Notes: generated by a model from the letters alone, not told the origin. Counted from the stretch's first letter, positions 33,877 to 43,425 are shown. The stretch: DNA of 64,000 nt from Occallatibacter gabretensis (GCF_001449115.1 NZ_LAIJ01000009.1:2330574-2394573), one strand, 5' to 3'. A program made the numbers and translations.

Positions 33877-36800
33877 ATGCTGACCATTTCGAAAGCCATC
33901 AGCTCCGCCCAGGCGCAGACGTATCACAAGCTCGAATACACCAGCGATGCGCAGAGCTATTACAAGCAGGACGACACGGTAAAAGGAGAGTGGCAGGGCA
34001 AACTTGCCGCTTCCCTTGGCCTCTCCGGTGAGGTCGCACCGTTGGAGTTCTCCCGTCTGACGGAAGGCATACACCCGCAGACGGAGGCGCAGATGGTGCG
34101 GCACCGGGAAGGACAGGAATACACAAACGCGGATGGTTCGGTGACCAAACCCGTCGAGCACAGGGCCGGGTGGGACGCGACCTTCTCCGCTCCCAAATCC
34201 GTTTCGCTGACTGCCCTCGTTGGCGGTGACGAGCGCGTGACAAAGGCACACCGAGCTGCCGTGACGACCGCCCTTGATGAGTTGGAGAAGTACACGCATG
34301 CGCGGATCGGCGGCAACAATCCCGCCGAGGTGACCGGGAAGTTCGTCGCTGCAAAGTTCGAACATGACACGGCGAGGCCTGTGAACGGCTACGCCGCGCC
34401 GCAGCTCCATACCCACGCCATCATCTTTAATGTCACGGAACGCGAAGATGGTTCCACCCGTGCCATCCAGGAACGGACATTCTTCGAGTCGCAAAACTAT
34501 GCGACCGCCGTGTACCAATCGGTGCTGACGCATCAGCTACGCAAGCTGGGCTATGAGATCGAGCCGGGACAGAGCGGCGCACCCGAAATTCTGGGCTTCA
34601 CACAGGCATACCTTGACGCCTCCAGCCCTCGTTCTCGGCAGATCAAAGAACAGATGGAACGGACGGGTTTCCAGGGACCAGAGGCGGCGCAGATCGCCGC
34701 CCACGCGACCCGTGACCGGAAGCAAACCCTCACGGCGTCCGAAGTGTTGGCGGCGCACAAGGAGATGGCCAAAGACTTCGGTGACCAGCCGGAACGGGTG
34801 ATCGCCGCCGCGCGCGAACGTGCCCTGAGACAGGCACAGGAACCCAGTGTGCAGCCGGATTTTCGTGGGGCGGTAGCCTTCGCGAAGGAGAAGGTTTTCG
34901 AACGAGAGGCCGTGGCCGATGAACGTGTCATCATGCGGGAAGCACTACGCAGGGGCATGGGCGAGGTCAGCTTTTCGGAGGTGCAGACGGAGTTCCAGCG
35001 GCGGCGGGAGGAAGGCGAATTCCGTTCCGTCCAAGGTCAAAAATACAGCTCTGGCCGCAGCTTCACAACACCTGAGACGATTGCCGACGAGCGAGCAAAC
35101 GTGCAGCATGTCCTTAACGGACAGGGCGCATCGGCTCCAATGCTGTCCACAGCCGCCGCAGAGCGGCAGGCCACGTTCCGCGAGTTTCTGAACGAGGCGC
35201 AGCAAACGGCCATCCGCGAGGTGCTGGCCAGCACCGACCGCGTACACGGATTCCAGGGATTAGCCGGAACCGGGAAGACGAGCACGCTGGCCGCCATCCG
35301 TGAGGGTGCGGAGCAGGGCGGCTATAAGGTCGAAGGCTTCGCCCCGACCTCGAAAGCCGCAGGCCAGCTTCGCGAAGCAGGGATCGAGGCCAACACGCTT
35401 CAGAGTTTCCTTGCCCGGCAGAAGGACCCCGATTCCAGCAGACATCTCTATATGCTGGACGAATCCAGTCTCGCCAGCACCAAACAGATGCGGGCCTTTC
35501 TCGAAAAGATACACCCGCAGGATCGTGTTCTGGTCATTGGCGACACGCGCCAGCATCAGGGCGTCGATGCTGGCCGCCCCTTCCAGCAGATGCAGGAGGC
35601 GGGGATGCAGACCTCCAAGCTCGACACGATCATGCGGCAGAAAGACCCGGAGTTGCTACGTGCTGTGCAGCACCTTGCCACCAACGAAACAGAGATGGGG
35701 ATCGCTCTGCTCGCCCAGCAGGGCCGTGTCACCGAGTTTGCCAGTGCGCCGGAGCGCATCGCCGCTATCGCACGGGATTACGCCGCCAGGCCGGAGAACA
35801 CTCTCATCGTTTCGCCGGACAATCGCAGCCGCCAGCAGATCAATGAAGCCGTGCGCGGCGAGTTGCTGAAGGCTGGCACGCTGGCCGAGGACGGTCGGCA
35901 GTTCCTCACGCTATCCCATCGTTCCGATATGACCGGCCCCGACCGCACCTGGGCGGCGATGTACCGCCCCGGCGATGTCGTTCAGTACGAACGCGGCAGC
36001 AAAGCCGAGGGGATCGAGCGCGGCAGCTTCGGCGTGGTGCGATCGAGCGATGCGGCTACGAATCGTTTGACCGTGGAGTTCTCCCATGGCTCCAGTGTCG
36101 AGTACGACCCCAAGCGGGTCTATGGCGTGAACGTCTATCGCGAGACCAGCCGGGAATTCGCCACCGGCGACCGGCTCCAGTTCTCGGCTATTTATAAGGA
36201 TCTGGGGATTTCGAACCGCGACATGGGAACTATTACTAGAATGGAGCCGGACCGACTCACCGTACTCATGGATGGGAAGGAACAGCGTTCTGTCAGCTTC
36301 AATCCCACTGAGTTTCGGCAGTTTGACCACGGCTACGCTGTCACATCCCACAGCTCTCAGGGACTAACCGCAGATCGCGTGATCGCCAATATCGATACCG
36401 AGTCCAGCCGCAGCCTCATCAACAACCGGCTCGCCTATGTCGCCATCTCTCGCGCCTCCGAAGACGCGAGGATTTATACGAACGACGCTGCAACGTTGGG
36501 CCAGCGGCTCGCTACCGATGTGACCAAGACTACGGCTCTGGACTTTACAGCCAAGCCCGAGCCGCCCGCAGCGCAGGAGGTTTCGAAGTCGCAGACCCTT
36601 GCGGTGCATGAGTACAGCAAGCCGGATTCACGGCTCGCAGCCGTCGCTAGCGAGTACGCCAGCCGCCCGCAACATTCCGTCATCGTCGCGCCCGATCGCC
36701 GAGAGCGCGCCGAGCTGACACAGCTAATTCGGGCCGACCTCTACGCGCAAGGCAAACTCGGCCGCGACGCCCAGGCTGTAACAGTTCTCATCGAGAAAGA

Positions 36801-37431
36801 GACTGGGAGCAAGATGCGTGTTGAAAGCTACCAGCTCGGTGACAAAATCCAGTACAAGACCGGCAGCCCCGGCCTCGACGGTATCCCTCATGACAGCCAG
36901 GGCACGGTTGTTTCCACGACCTCGCGCGGCAATCTCCTCTCTGTTCGCTTCGACGCGACCCGCGAAGAAGTTACCTACGATCCCGCGCAGCTCCGAACTC
37001 AAACGCGCGAGAGCAGAGTCTTCCAGGAAGAGACTCGCGCAATCTCCCAGGGTGAGCGCGTACGCTTCGGCACCTACGATAAGGAGATGGGCGTGCGCTC
37101 CGGTGACCTCGGGACTGTCACCCGCATCGGCGAGGACCACGCCATGACCGTGAAGATGGATTCCGGCAAGATCGCCGAAGTTCCTCCTGAGAAGGCACAG
37201 CACATCGACTACGGTTACGTCGTCGATTCTTTGAAGAACGTTCGCGCAGAACGTGTGATCGCAACTGGCGATGGACTCACCCAACAGGCGTTCCAGGCAG
37301 CGTCCGCCAAAGCGGATCTCGCTCTATACACCAGCCCGCCGCAGCAAGAATTTGCTTCTTCCAAGGAAATCGCAGTAACAGAATTCGCCCAGCCCACCAA
37401 GCAGCAGAATGATTTCGGAATCGGCTTCTAG
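33877..37431 (+). CDS. trwC: MobF (TrwC/TraI-type) relaxase-helicase with a duplicated C-terminal segment
   Basis: A 1,184-residue bifunctional protein that nicks oriT, stays bound to the 5' end and unwinds the strand. N-terminal tyrosines Y16, Y21, Y28 and Y29 are nick candidates; the HUH metal site is PQLHTHAII (H178, H180) with FEHD just before it. The helicase has Walker A GLAGTGKT (from residue 461) and Walker B YMLDESS (D528). Residues about 635-890 hold the 2A/2B domains ending in VTSHSSQGLTADRVI. Residues about 927-1160 repeat this segment in degenerate form (YVVDSLKNVRAERVI). It follows the coupling protein by 6 bp. Confidence 0.94.
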   Translation: MLTISKAISSAQAQTYHKLEYTSDAQSYYKQDDTVKGEWQGKLAASLGLSGEVAPLEFSRLTEGIHPQTEAQMVRHREGQEYTNADGSVTKPVEHRAGWDATFSAPKSVSLTALVGGDERVTKAHRAAVTTALDELEKYTHARIGGNNPAEVTGKFVAAKFEHDTARPVNGYAAPQLHTHAIIFNVTEREDGSTRAIQERTFFESQNYATAVYQSVLTHQLRKLGYEIEPGQSGAPEILGFTQAYLDASSPRSRQIKEQMERTGFQGPEAAQIAAHATRDRKQTLTASEVLAAHKEMAKDFGDQPERVIAAARERALRQAQEPSVQPDFRGAVAFAKEKVFEREAVADERVIMREALRRGMGEVSFSEVQTEFQRRREEGEFRSVQGQKYSSGRSFTTPETIADERANVQHVLNGQGASAPMLSTAAAERQATFREFLNEAQQTAIREVLASTDRVHGFQGLAGTGKTSTLAAIREGAEQGGYKVEGFAPTSKAAGQLREAGIEANTLQSFLARQKDPDSSRHLYMLDESSLASTKQMRAFLEKIHPQDRVLVIGDTRQHQGVDAGRPFQQMQEAGMQTSKLDTIMRQKDPELLRAVQHLATNETEMGIALLAQQGRVTEFASAPERIAAIARDYAARPENTLIVSPDNRSRQQINEAVRGELLKAGTLAEDGRQFLTLSHRSDMTGPDRTWAAMYRPGDVVQYERGSKAEGIERGSFGVVRSSDAATNRLTVEFSHGSSVEYDPKRVYGVNVYRETSREFATGDRLQFSAIYKDLGISNRDMGTITRMEPDRLTVLMDGKEQRSVSFNPTEFRQFDHGYAVTSHSSQGLTADRVIANIDTESSRSLINNRLAYVAISRASEDARIYTNDAATLGQRLATDVTKTTALDFTAKPEPPAAQEVSKSQTLAVHEYSKPDSRLAAVASEYASRPQHSVIVAPDRRERAELTQLIRADLYAQGKLGRDAQAVTVLIEKETGSKMRVESYQLGDKIQYKTGSPGLDGIPHDSQGTVVSTTSRGNLLSVRFDATREEVTYDPAQLRTQTRESRVFQEETRAISQGERVRFGTYDKEMGVRSGDLGTVTRIGEDHAMTVKMDSGKIAEVPPEKAQHIDYGYVVDSLKNVRAERVIATGDGLTQQAFQAASAKADLALYTSPPQQEFASSKEIAVTEFAQPTKQQNDFGIGF

Positions 37432-37532
37432 TCTAAGGATTTCTTTCCAAAGAGGGGCCCTTCCACCGGATGCACGCTTAGGGAAATTCTGCGGGTCCTG
37501 GTTGCATTCGAAAAGTAATAGGACTTCCTGAT

Positions 37533-37586
37533 CCCAACCTCCTCAATGAGCGCATTGGCGATGTATCACTCATCGAGGAGGTTGGG
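37533..37586. terminator. Long palindrome between converging transfer and cargo genes
   Basis: CCCAACCTCCTC (37533-37544) is the exact complement of 37575-37586. One mismatch and a further 5-bp pair (ATGAG / CTCAT) extend it inward, leaving an 18-nt loop. It lies between the relaxase stop and the end of the minus-strand cargo operon, so it probably terminates both, although it has no T-run. Confidence 0.6.
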
Positions 37587-37635
37587 CGAGCTGAACGATA
37601 GAAACAGGGGGCTTGGACATGTGACGGTAGCCCCG

Positions 37636-39087
37636 TCACAAACCACCGCGAATGCTGAACAGAAGAGCTGCATATAAGAGTTCGCCCCCGGCCGGGTGAT
37701 ACCAAGTGCTCTCAGCCAGCCAGTTGTCTTCGCTCGAAGGATCAAGCGCATGAGCAAATGGCTGCAGGCGTGAGAGAAGCCGATTTCTAAAGGTATAGAG
37801 CTCTGTGATGCTTCGGAACCAGTTTTGTTCAACGTTCTTGATTTCCGATTCAATCATCGACAGCTGAGCTTGCGCCTCACTTCCGACGATACATTCCTTC
37901 AAATACCCGATGATGGCGTAGTCCATCTCGGAAAATGTTGGCTCAAGAAGCTCTCTTCCCGCCCCATCAAAGTGCCAGGAACTCCAGCGCTGAAACGCCT
38001 TCTCCCACAGGAACCATCGGCTCGGTTCGTTCGCTTCGTTGCGAAACCTAGCTAAGCAGACGGAGACCGCCTGCCGGTTTGGCAAATTGCACGGAGCGGA
38101 CAGCCGTACGCTCTCTACATAGGCGATCAACGCGCTTTCGGTTGCTACGGCCAGTGCGGATCCTATTAACGCCTGCAACGACGGATAAGCGGAAGGATAT
38201 TCGTAGAAGAGAGCAAGGAAGGTCGACCATGTCCCTTCATTCGTCAGGATGCTGTTCAACAAGTCTGAGAGAGAGCGTTGCTGCTCACCCGACAGTACTT
38301 GCCGTAGACGTCGGTCCTCGAAAGCTGTTTCGAGGGCCATCAGCTGAATCAAGCCGTTATCGGTCTGGCTCGCGAAGCGGAACCCCTGTTCTACCGTCAA
38401 CGCACCGACGATTTGTTGAACGAGAGATGCATCCTGGATTTCTGATGTGCCTGCCACAAGCGCCGAAGGACTGTGTCTATACAAGTAGCGAACCGCCTGG
38501 ATAATCAGCAGGTTGGGGAACATCAGGTTCGTCATACGCCTTCGACTGATCAAGAGCGTTTTCCAATCCTTGATCTCTCCCGCCGCTCTGAGTTGAGCTA
38601 CTGACTCATCATCTGCTCTACCATCGCCGCCCAAGGATTGAACCTTGATCGTGACCTTTGTGGAGGAAAGCATAGCCTTGAGTCTCTCAGTCAGTTCCGC
38701 GTTGAAGAGCAAGTTGTCGTCCAGTGAAAACCACGCCACGCTATCCCATGGGCACGACTGGATGACTACGACGGACGCCACGAAGCGCTCAAGCTCTGGG
38801 TCTCGAAGAGCAGACCATTCCCGTAGTTGTTCGATCAACCAACGCAGGACTCCGATCCCTCGCGCCTGATCTTCATCCGACAGCGGTATTTTATTGGGAA
38901 GTGGCTGTCGAAAGAACGGGAACTCTTTGTGGAGCGAAGCGAACAGACGGTTGCTACGATCCATATTCGACAGCGCCTGACGCGGTTCACCCTCGTTTGT
39001 GAGGGTCTGCAGAAGACCCGCAGGGGTAATTACGTCGCCAGGTTCCAAAGCTTTAGATATGGCTTCCTGCCATTCCACCAATTTCAC
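37636..39087 (-). CDS. Unknown protein, second gene of a putative two-gene defence operon
   Basis: A 483-residue soluble protein with no recognised domain. The N-terminus (VEWQEAISKALEPGDVITPAGLLQTLTNEGEPRQALS) looks helical. A central alpha/beta stretch (SVVVIQSCPWDSVAWFSLDDNLLFNAELTERLKAML, TKVTIKVQSLGGDGRADDES) is followed by helices and an aromatic C-terminal part (WFRSITELYTFRNRLLSRLQPF). Its start overlaps the stop of the PLD-like gene upstream by 4 bp, so the two are co-translated and probably act as one system. Confidence 0.72.
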   Translation of the reverse strand: MKLVEWQEAISKALEPGDVITPAGLLQTLTNEGEPRQALSNMDRSNRLFASLHKEFPFFRQPLPNKIPLSDEDQARGIGVLRWLIEQLREWSALRDPELERFVASVVVIQSCPWDSVAWFSLDDNLLFNAELTERLKAMLSSTKVTIKVQSLGGDGRADDESVAQLRAAGEIKDWKTLLISRRRMTNLMFPNLLIIQAVRYLYRHSPSALVAGTSEIQDASLVQQIVGALTVEQGFRFASQTDNGLIQLMALETAFEDRRLRQVLSGEQQRSLSDLLNSILTNEGTWSTFLALFYEYPSAYPSLQALIGSALAVATESALIAYVESVRLSAPCNLPNRQAVSVCLARFRNEANEPSRWFLWEKAFQRWSSWHFDGAGRELLEPTFSEMDYAIIGYLKECIVGSEAQAQLSMIESEIKNVEQNWFRSITELYTFRNRLLSRLQPFAHALDPSSEDNWLAESTWYHPAGGELLYAALLFSIRGGL

Positions 39088-40727
39088 GGAACCCTCCAGA
39101 CCAGGTGTTCCGGTTCGGTGAGTTTGTTCCAGAGTTCGAGGAAGGCATCCATGATGGCCTGTCCGTTATCCACCAGCTGCAGAATGTGGTGCTCTTTGCC
39201 CACACCGTTGATCGAAGTCCCGAGTGACCAAACGAGCGTTTCACGATGTAACGTGCGCGGAAAGATAAGGAAGCGGTCATGGAACGAGGAACCGTATTGG
39301 CCGTATTTCCTCCTGAATTCGAGTCGAAGGCCCTCCAGATTGCTTTCTGCCTCCTGGAAGACACGGCGCTGCAGGGCAACGAAGTCATCTTCGGGAGTGC
39401 TGAACAACCTGCCTTCAGGAGATTCTTTGCCTGATGTCAATGCGCGGAGGTCGGCATTGCGCCGATGGCAGAAGAAGAGGGTGTCCAGAATATCTTTCGC
39501 GGTTAAGAACGGATCCCACAACCAGGCGCCAGCCTCGCAATGTTGGTTGATTAGCCTCCGGATGTCAGAAAGTGCTCGCTCTCTCTCAAGCCGGAGATCG
39601 GTCAGTTCCTTGGCATATTGAACAAACTCTCGTCGTTCCAGAAGACCCGAAATCTCTTCGGCGTATAGGCGGCTCTGAGTAAACCCTCCGTTTGGGTCCA
39701 CGTAGGGCGTTCCCACCAACAGGCTCTGATGTGTGATCACGCCAACCTCATGCTTCGTTTCCGCGCCAAAGGTGTTCCGAAGGACGAACGTGCGAGTGTG
39801 GTTCGTCAGAGCGTGCATATTGATCGGAACAGAATCGAAGAAATCAAACTCTCCTGTAGCAGAAAGAAGTGTCCCTCCGTTGGGTTCCCATATCGAGGCA
39901 CGATAGGGTCCGTCCCGGGAGGCAAGTGGGATGGGTGTCTCCTCGCCGGTAACCTTCACCGCGACGAAGGCCGAGACGAACCCGTCTGAGTTGCGTTCGC
40001 AGGTCACCATGAGCTCACGCGGGGTCGCTTTTGGATGCCAGCCCATCTTGAGCGTAAGCGCATGGCCGATTGTCGCCTCGCTGAACTTCGCTGCCATAAC
40101 GTTCACCGCTAACTGCAGCATGACATTGCCCAGGCGGTCCGAGAGCGCCCCGATCTCGATAGGTACGAATCGTCCGATTCGATCCGACAGATCCTGAAGC
40201 CTTGTAGGGTCTTCAAAAAACGGGCGCAACTGCTCCTTTTTCGGATCGACCCATTCGAACACATGTGACCCGCTCCAGAAATTATTCTTAAGAACCCGGT
40301 TGAGAGGGACCGCATTACGACCGTCATGGGGAACGAACTTCGGTGAGAGAGCCGTCATTTTGCCGAGTCTGAGGTCTTTGCCGGAGCCGCGCCAAACCTG
40401 GCGAGAAGTGATATCAGAGACGAGCTGTTCCAGTTCGCAAATGGGGAGACGGTAGCGTACGACTCCGAACTTCCACTCTTTGAGCTTTGCCAGCTCGATT
40501 CGGCCTGGGTTCAGGAACTGGGGCGAGACAGTCGCTTCAACGTCGCCCTCGCCCGCAACGATGATGGTAAAAATATTGACCGGCTTGGTAGGGTCGTCGA
40601 CAAAGCCAACAATTTCCGTCACTTCAATGTGGTCGTAAAAGCCGATCGCACCAGGTGTCAGCAGCCTCGATAGTTCTTGCATATGCCCCAACCGGCGAAT
40701 CTCCGTGTCCTGCGGCGCGGGTTGCAT
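39084..40727 (-). CDS. Large protein with degenerate phospholipase D-like C-terminus (VPA1262-like)
   Basis: A 547-residue protein. The N-terminal 350 residues are mixed alpha/beta and not recognised. Near the C-terminus, SSFHDRFLIFPRTLHRETLVWSLGTSINGVGKEHHILQLVDN resembles the HxK(R)-containing half-site of PLD-like proteins, which usually read HDRFLIID...GASLNDLGKK. The Asp expected four residues after FLI is a proline here, so catalysis may be lost or altered. The arrangement recalls VPA1262-family proteins of defence islands, though I cannot confirm that. First gene of a two-gene operon. Confidence 0.68.
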   Translation of the reverse strand: MQPAPQDTEIRRLGHMQELSRLLTPGAIGFYDHIEVTEIVGFVDDPTKPVNIFTIIVAGEGDVEATVSPQFLNPGRIELAKLKEWKFGVVRYRLPICELEQLVSDITSRQVWRGSGKDLRLGKMTALSPKFVPHDGRNAVPLNRVLKNNFWSGSHVFEWVDPKKEQLRPFFEDPTRLQDLSDRIGRFVPIEIGALSDRLGNVMLQLAVNVMAAKFSEATIGHALTLKMGWHPKATPRELMVTCERNSDGFVSAFVAVKVTGEETPIPLASRDGPYRASIWEPNGGTLLSATGEFDFFDSVPINMHALTNHTRTFVLRNTFGAETKHEVGVITHQSLLVGTPYVDPNGGFTQSRLYAEEISGLLERREFVQYAKELTDLRLERERALSDIRRLINQHCEAGAWLWDPFLTAKDILDTLFFCHRRNADLRALTSGKESPEGRLFSTPEDDFVALQRRVFQEAESNLEGLRLEFRRKYGQYGSSFHDRFLIFPRTLHRETLVWSLGTSINGVGKEHHILQLVDNGQAIMDAFLELWNKLTEPEHLVWRVP

Positions 40728-40798
40728 ACGGTCCTTTCATGATTGCGTCTTTCAGCCAAATCCCATCCTGGTCGATGGTGTTTATACGTGTCGGAAGT

Positions 40799-40955
40799 GG
40801 TCATAGGCTCGTTCTCTACCGAATCAGATCAGATCGACGTTGTAATCGCGCAGCAGTTCATTCAGCAGCCCCCTGTTCGCATAGGCGGTCAGCGATCCCA
40901 TCGAACTTACGTTGAACGTCGAGTGTGGTCGCGTGAAGATCGCATAGGCGATACG
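40799..40955. repeat. Segment duplicated at 53,984-54,142 (copy 1, within the RES gene end)
   Basis: About 157 bp covering the last codons of the RES toxin gene and its 3' flank recur, in the same orientation and with several substitutions and small indels, 13.2 kb away. Homology begins at GGTCATAGG in both copies. Confidence 0.85.
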
Positions 40956-41441
40956 CGTCGGATCATGTCGTGAGCGGTACCGTAGCCCGTCAGGCTTCGC
41001 AGGATGCAGCCTAAGAGCGGCAGACCAACGTTGTGCGACTTTGTAGGATCCCGTGAAAAGACGCCCATCAGCGCCCACATGAGTCAGTCCGCCGGAGCTA
41101 GCCAGATCGATGAACCGGAGTTCTTCGGTCAGCTCAAGCTTCGCGATCGAACGTGCATCGAGGTATGCGCCTGACACTGCGGGAACGCCCGTCGTTGAAC
41201 CGCATGACTCAATGAAACAACAGTGGGGATCTTCACCAGCGTAGAGAACTCCAAACGTCGCGCCTGTGGCGCAGTCCGGATCGTCGAACCGGTTGAGCCC
41301 GGAGGTTCCGAAGTGGATAGGATCGTTGACGGTCTGGTGGTGACGGTAGAGGACCTCCCCGACCTTGATCGTGAATATAAGCGGCGTCTGCGTAGGGAGC
41401 TCTGGATGGGGAAGGGGATGCTCTCCCGGCAGATCGATCAT
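40824..41441 (-). CDS. RES-domain toxin (NAD+-degrading)
   Basis: A 205-residue RES-family protein. Conserved features are the Arg in LYRHHQT, the segment GTSGLNRFDDP, YAGEDPHCCFIES with the catalytic Glu, and the later DGLRYRSRHDPTRIAYAIF with a Ser/Arg pair. RES toxins split NAD+ by phosphorolysis or hydrolysis and stop growth. The start overlaps the antitoxin stop (41438-41441). A broken duplicate of its 3' end occurs at 53,984-54,142. Confidence 0.85.
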   Translation of the reverse strand: MIDLPGEHPLPHPELPTQTPLIFTIKVGEVLYRHHQTVNDPIHFGTSGLNRFDDPDCATGATFGVLYAGEDPHCCFIESCGSTTGVPAVSGAYLDARSIAKLELTEELRFIDLASSGGLTHVGADGRLFTGSYKVAQRWSAALRLHPAKPDGLRYRSRHDPTRIAYAIFTRPHSTFNVSSMGSLTAYANRGLLNELLRDYNVDLI

Positions 41442-42343
41442 AGAGAACCCTGCTCCCCGTAACCGCTGGCTGCGTCTGCGACCTCTTCGACCAACCCCTC
41501 CTGTAGCCCCTCAATCGGCGTGGTTCCCCCGAGTCGTTCATTGGGCGAGGTGAAGAAGGCCATCCGCATCCACGGATCGAGATTCGCCAGATGCCCAAGC
41601 GCCCGCTCGAGGCCTCGAATCGTGTTACCGTCCTCAAATTGGAAGCTCGGGTAGCTGTAGCCACGCCTGCCTTGGGTGAGTGCGAGGAGTTGGTTTGCTG
41701 ACCGCCGCTTGTCGACGGCTTGCCTGGAGATGCTGAGGACCTCCGCGACTTGGCCCGAAGAGAGAGCGCCGCCGGCAATCTCCAGCATCTGTCTCTTCCG
41801 CTTCAGCCCCCTGATCTTGGCGGCGAGAAGTGGATCGTCCGCGATGAGTTGGGCCGTCCCCGGAGCCGAACTCAGGGCTTCGAGTGCCACCAGAAAGTCA
41901 GTAGGTGCTCCCGTCGCCTCCTCAATGGTGGAGCTTGGCAGGTCCTCCTCCAGATGGAGGAAGGCTCTCAGGATTCGGGATTGAAACGCGGGATGCTTAG
42001 TCTCCGCTATGTCCTGCAGAACCCAGCTCAGAACACGGTGCTCCGACTCAGGCTCCTGCTCGATATTCAGGCACACTCGTTCGCCTTCAATCGCTGTGGT
42101 GACCAAGAACTTATCGAGATTGAGCTTAAGGCGGCTGTGCTTCATCTCAAACAGAACCCACTCCCGAGCCGTGCTAAGTTTGACGTCTTGAGTGCTATGC
42201 GACACAAGGCAAAGGAGATCGGCCGGACCGTCGCCCCGAGAGAAGGTGAAAGGCAAGACGCCTTCGGAGGACTTTCCCAGCCAACGTTGAATACTCTGTT
42301 GAACCTCATCAAGGGTCCTAGGATGTTCAGAAACGATGAGCAT
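41438..42343 (-). CDS. Xre/MbcA-type antitoxin with an N-terminal extension
   Basis: A 301-residue protein paired with the RES toxin. Residues about 190-240 hold a helix-turn-helix (LSSGQVAEVLSISRQAVDKRRSANQLLAL). The C-terminus (ALGHLANLDPWMRMAFFTSPNERLGGTTPIEGL) is the MbcA/ParS toxin-binding domain. Known RES antitoxins are mostly 100-200 residues; here about 140 extra residues precede the HTH, of unknown function. GGAGG lies 5 bp before the ATG, and a small palindrome lies just upstream. Confidence 0.82.
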   Translation of the reverse strand: MLIVSEHPRTLDEVQQSIQRWLGKSSEGVLPFTFSRGDGPADLLCLVSHSTQDVKLSTAREWVLFEMKHSRLKLNLDKFLVTTAIEGERVCLNIEQEPESEHRVLSWVLQDIAETKHPAFQSRILRAFLHLEEDLPSSTIEEATGAPTDFLVALEALSSAPGTAQLIADDPLLAAKIRGLKRKRQMLEIAGGALSSGQVAEVLSISRQAVDKRRSANQLLALTQGRRGYSYPSFQFEDGNTIRGLERALGHLANLDPWMRMAFFTSPNERLGGTTPIEGLQEGLVEEVADAASGYGEQGSL

Positions 42344-42357
42344 GACGGCCTCCAGTT

Positions 42358-42375
42358 GACTAAGTAATGTTAGTC
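42358..42375 (-). promoter_or_regulatory. Operator-like palindrome upstream of the RES-Xre operon
   Basis: GACTAA-GTAATG-TTAGTC, 6-bp arms, lies 14 bp upstream of the antitoxin ATG, where an HTH antitoxin would bind to autorepress. It also faces the divergent gene at 42511. Confidence 0.55.
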
Positions 42376-42510
42376 TTATTGGTTACACTTCGTCAACTAT
42401 GCGAAGATGCACCTGCATTTATTGGAGCATTTGCCGATAAATCAATGTTCACGACTATTGCTCTCTGATATGTAGTTCGAATTCGTGAAGGCTATAAGGG
42501 AGAAGTAAAG

Positions 42511-43425
42511 ATGAAAACTGTCGGGAACAATATCTGGGAAGAGTTGGGCCGCCGCGAGGCGATGATCCGGAACGAGTATGCCAAGAAACGGATCGCCCTG
42601 AAGCCGGGACAAGGCTTGGCCCTAGCACTCGAGGAGTCAAACGCCCTCGCTGCAAATCTGAAGTCGACAAAGTCTGCGTCGGACGCCGCAGTCCAGGAAG
42701 CCGTTCAGGCGCTTCATGTGATTTATTCAATCGCGGACAGCATCGAGCTTTGTCTCAATTCGGGGTTGGACATCACCCGTCAGCTCTCCCAGATGGCTAC
42801 CGGCACAACGGATTTTGGTACACCTACCCGAAAGAACAGTCGCATCTACTTCAAAGACTTTGAGTACGAGTTGTTTATCGCCTCGTGTCTCATCCGGCGA
42901 GGTCTGAAGCCTGAGTTTCTCGAAGACCGGAGTGATCCAATAGGAGAGATGAGCGTCGAGGGCATCTTGATCGAGTGCAAGCATCCGAACTCGACCGGGC
43001 AGATTGAAGACAACATCTCCAAATTCGCCCGGAATCTGCGAGCGGCCGGCAAGTTCGGCATCTTCGCGATCGCCGTAGAGGATGCACATCACTTGGGCGA
43101 CCACGGGACTTTCGCGACGGTGCTGGACCATCACGTTTGGCTAGAGGCAAAAAGAGACGAGATGGAATCTGTCGGATTGGGGATAGTCACGTTCGCCTCG
43201 AAGTTCGAGAACATACTTGGACTGATCCTCACTCAGAGCATTGTGCAGATAGTTGGCGGTAACACTGGCATGTCGCGTCTTGGTAATTCGCTGCTCTTTG
43301 AGCGGCCGGCGCAGGATCTGACGACGGCGAGGATGATTGCCGAGGTATTTAATCCGCATCCCGTCATTTATTCGCAGGAGGACGCGGGCTTGATCGGCCA
43401 TGGACCCCCGGCCACCCAAGTGTGA
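42511..43425 (+). CDS. PD-(D/E)XK nuclease-like protein
   Basis: A 304-residue protein. The N-terminal 100 residues are helical. The core from about residue 112 (IYFKDFEYELFIASCLIRRGLKPEFLEDRSDPIGEMSVEGILIECKHP) is a restriction-endonuclease-like fold: helix with E118/E120, then strand-borne E150 and the E155-C-K157 pair. The usual Asp of the motif is Glu (E150). AAGGGAGAAG precedes the ATG. It is convergent with the DUF4062 gene. Probably a DNA- or RNA-cleaving defence protein; partner unknown. Confidence 0.7.
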   Translation: MKTVGNNIWEELGRREAMIRNEYAKKRIALKPGQGLALALEESNALAANLKSTKSASDAAVQEAVQALHVIYSIADSIELCLNSGLDITRQLSQMATGTTDFGTPTRKNSRIYFKDFEYELFIASCLIRRGLKPEFLEDRSDPIGEMSVEGILIECKHPNSTGQIEDNISKFARNLRAAGKFGIFAIAVEDAHHLGDHGTFATVLDHHVWLEAKRDEMESVGLGIVTFASKFENILGLILTQSIVQIVGGNTGMSRLGNSLLFERPAQDLTTARMIAEVFNPHPVIYSQEDAGLIGHGPPATQV

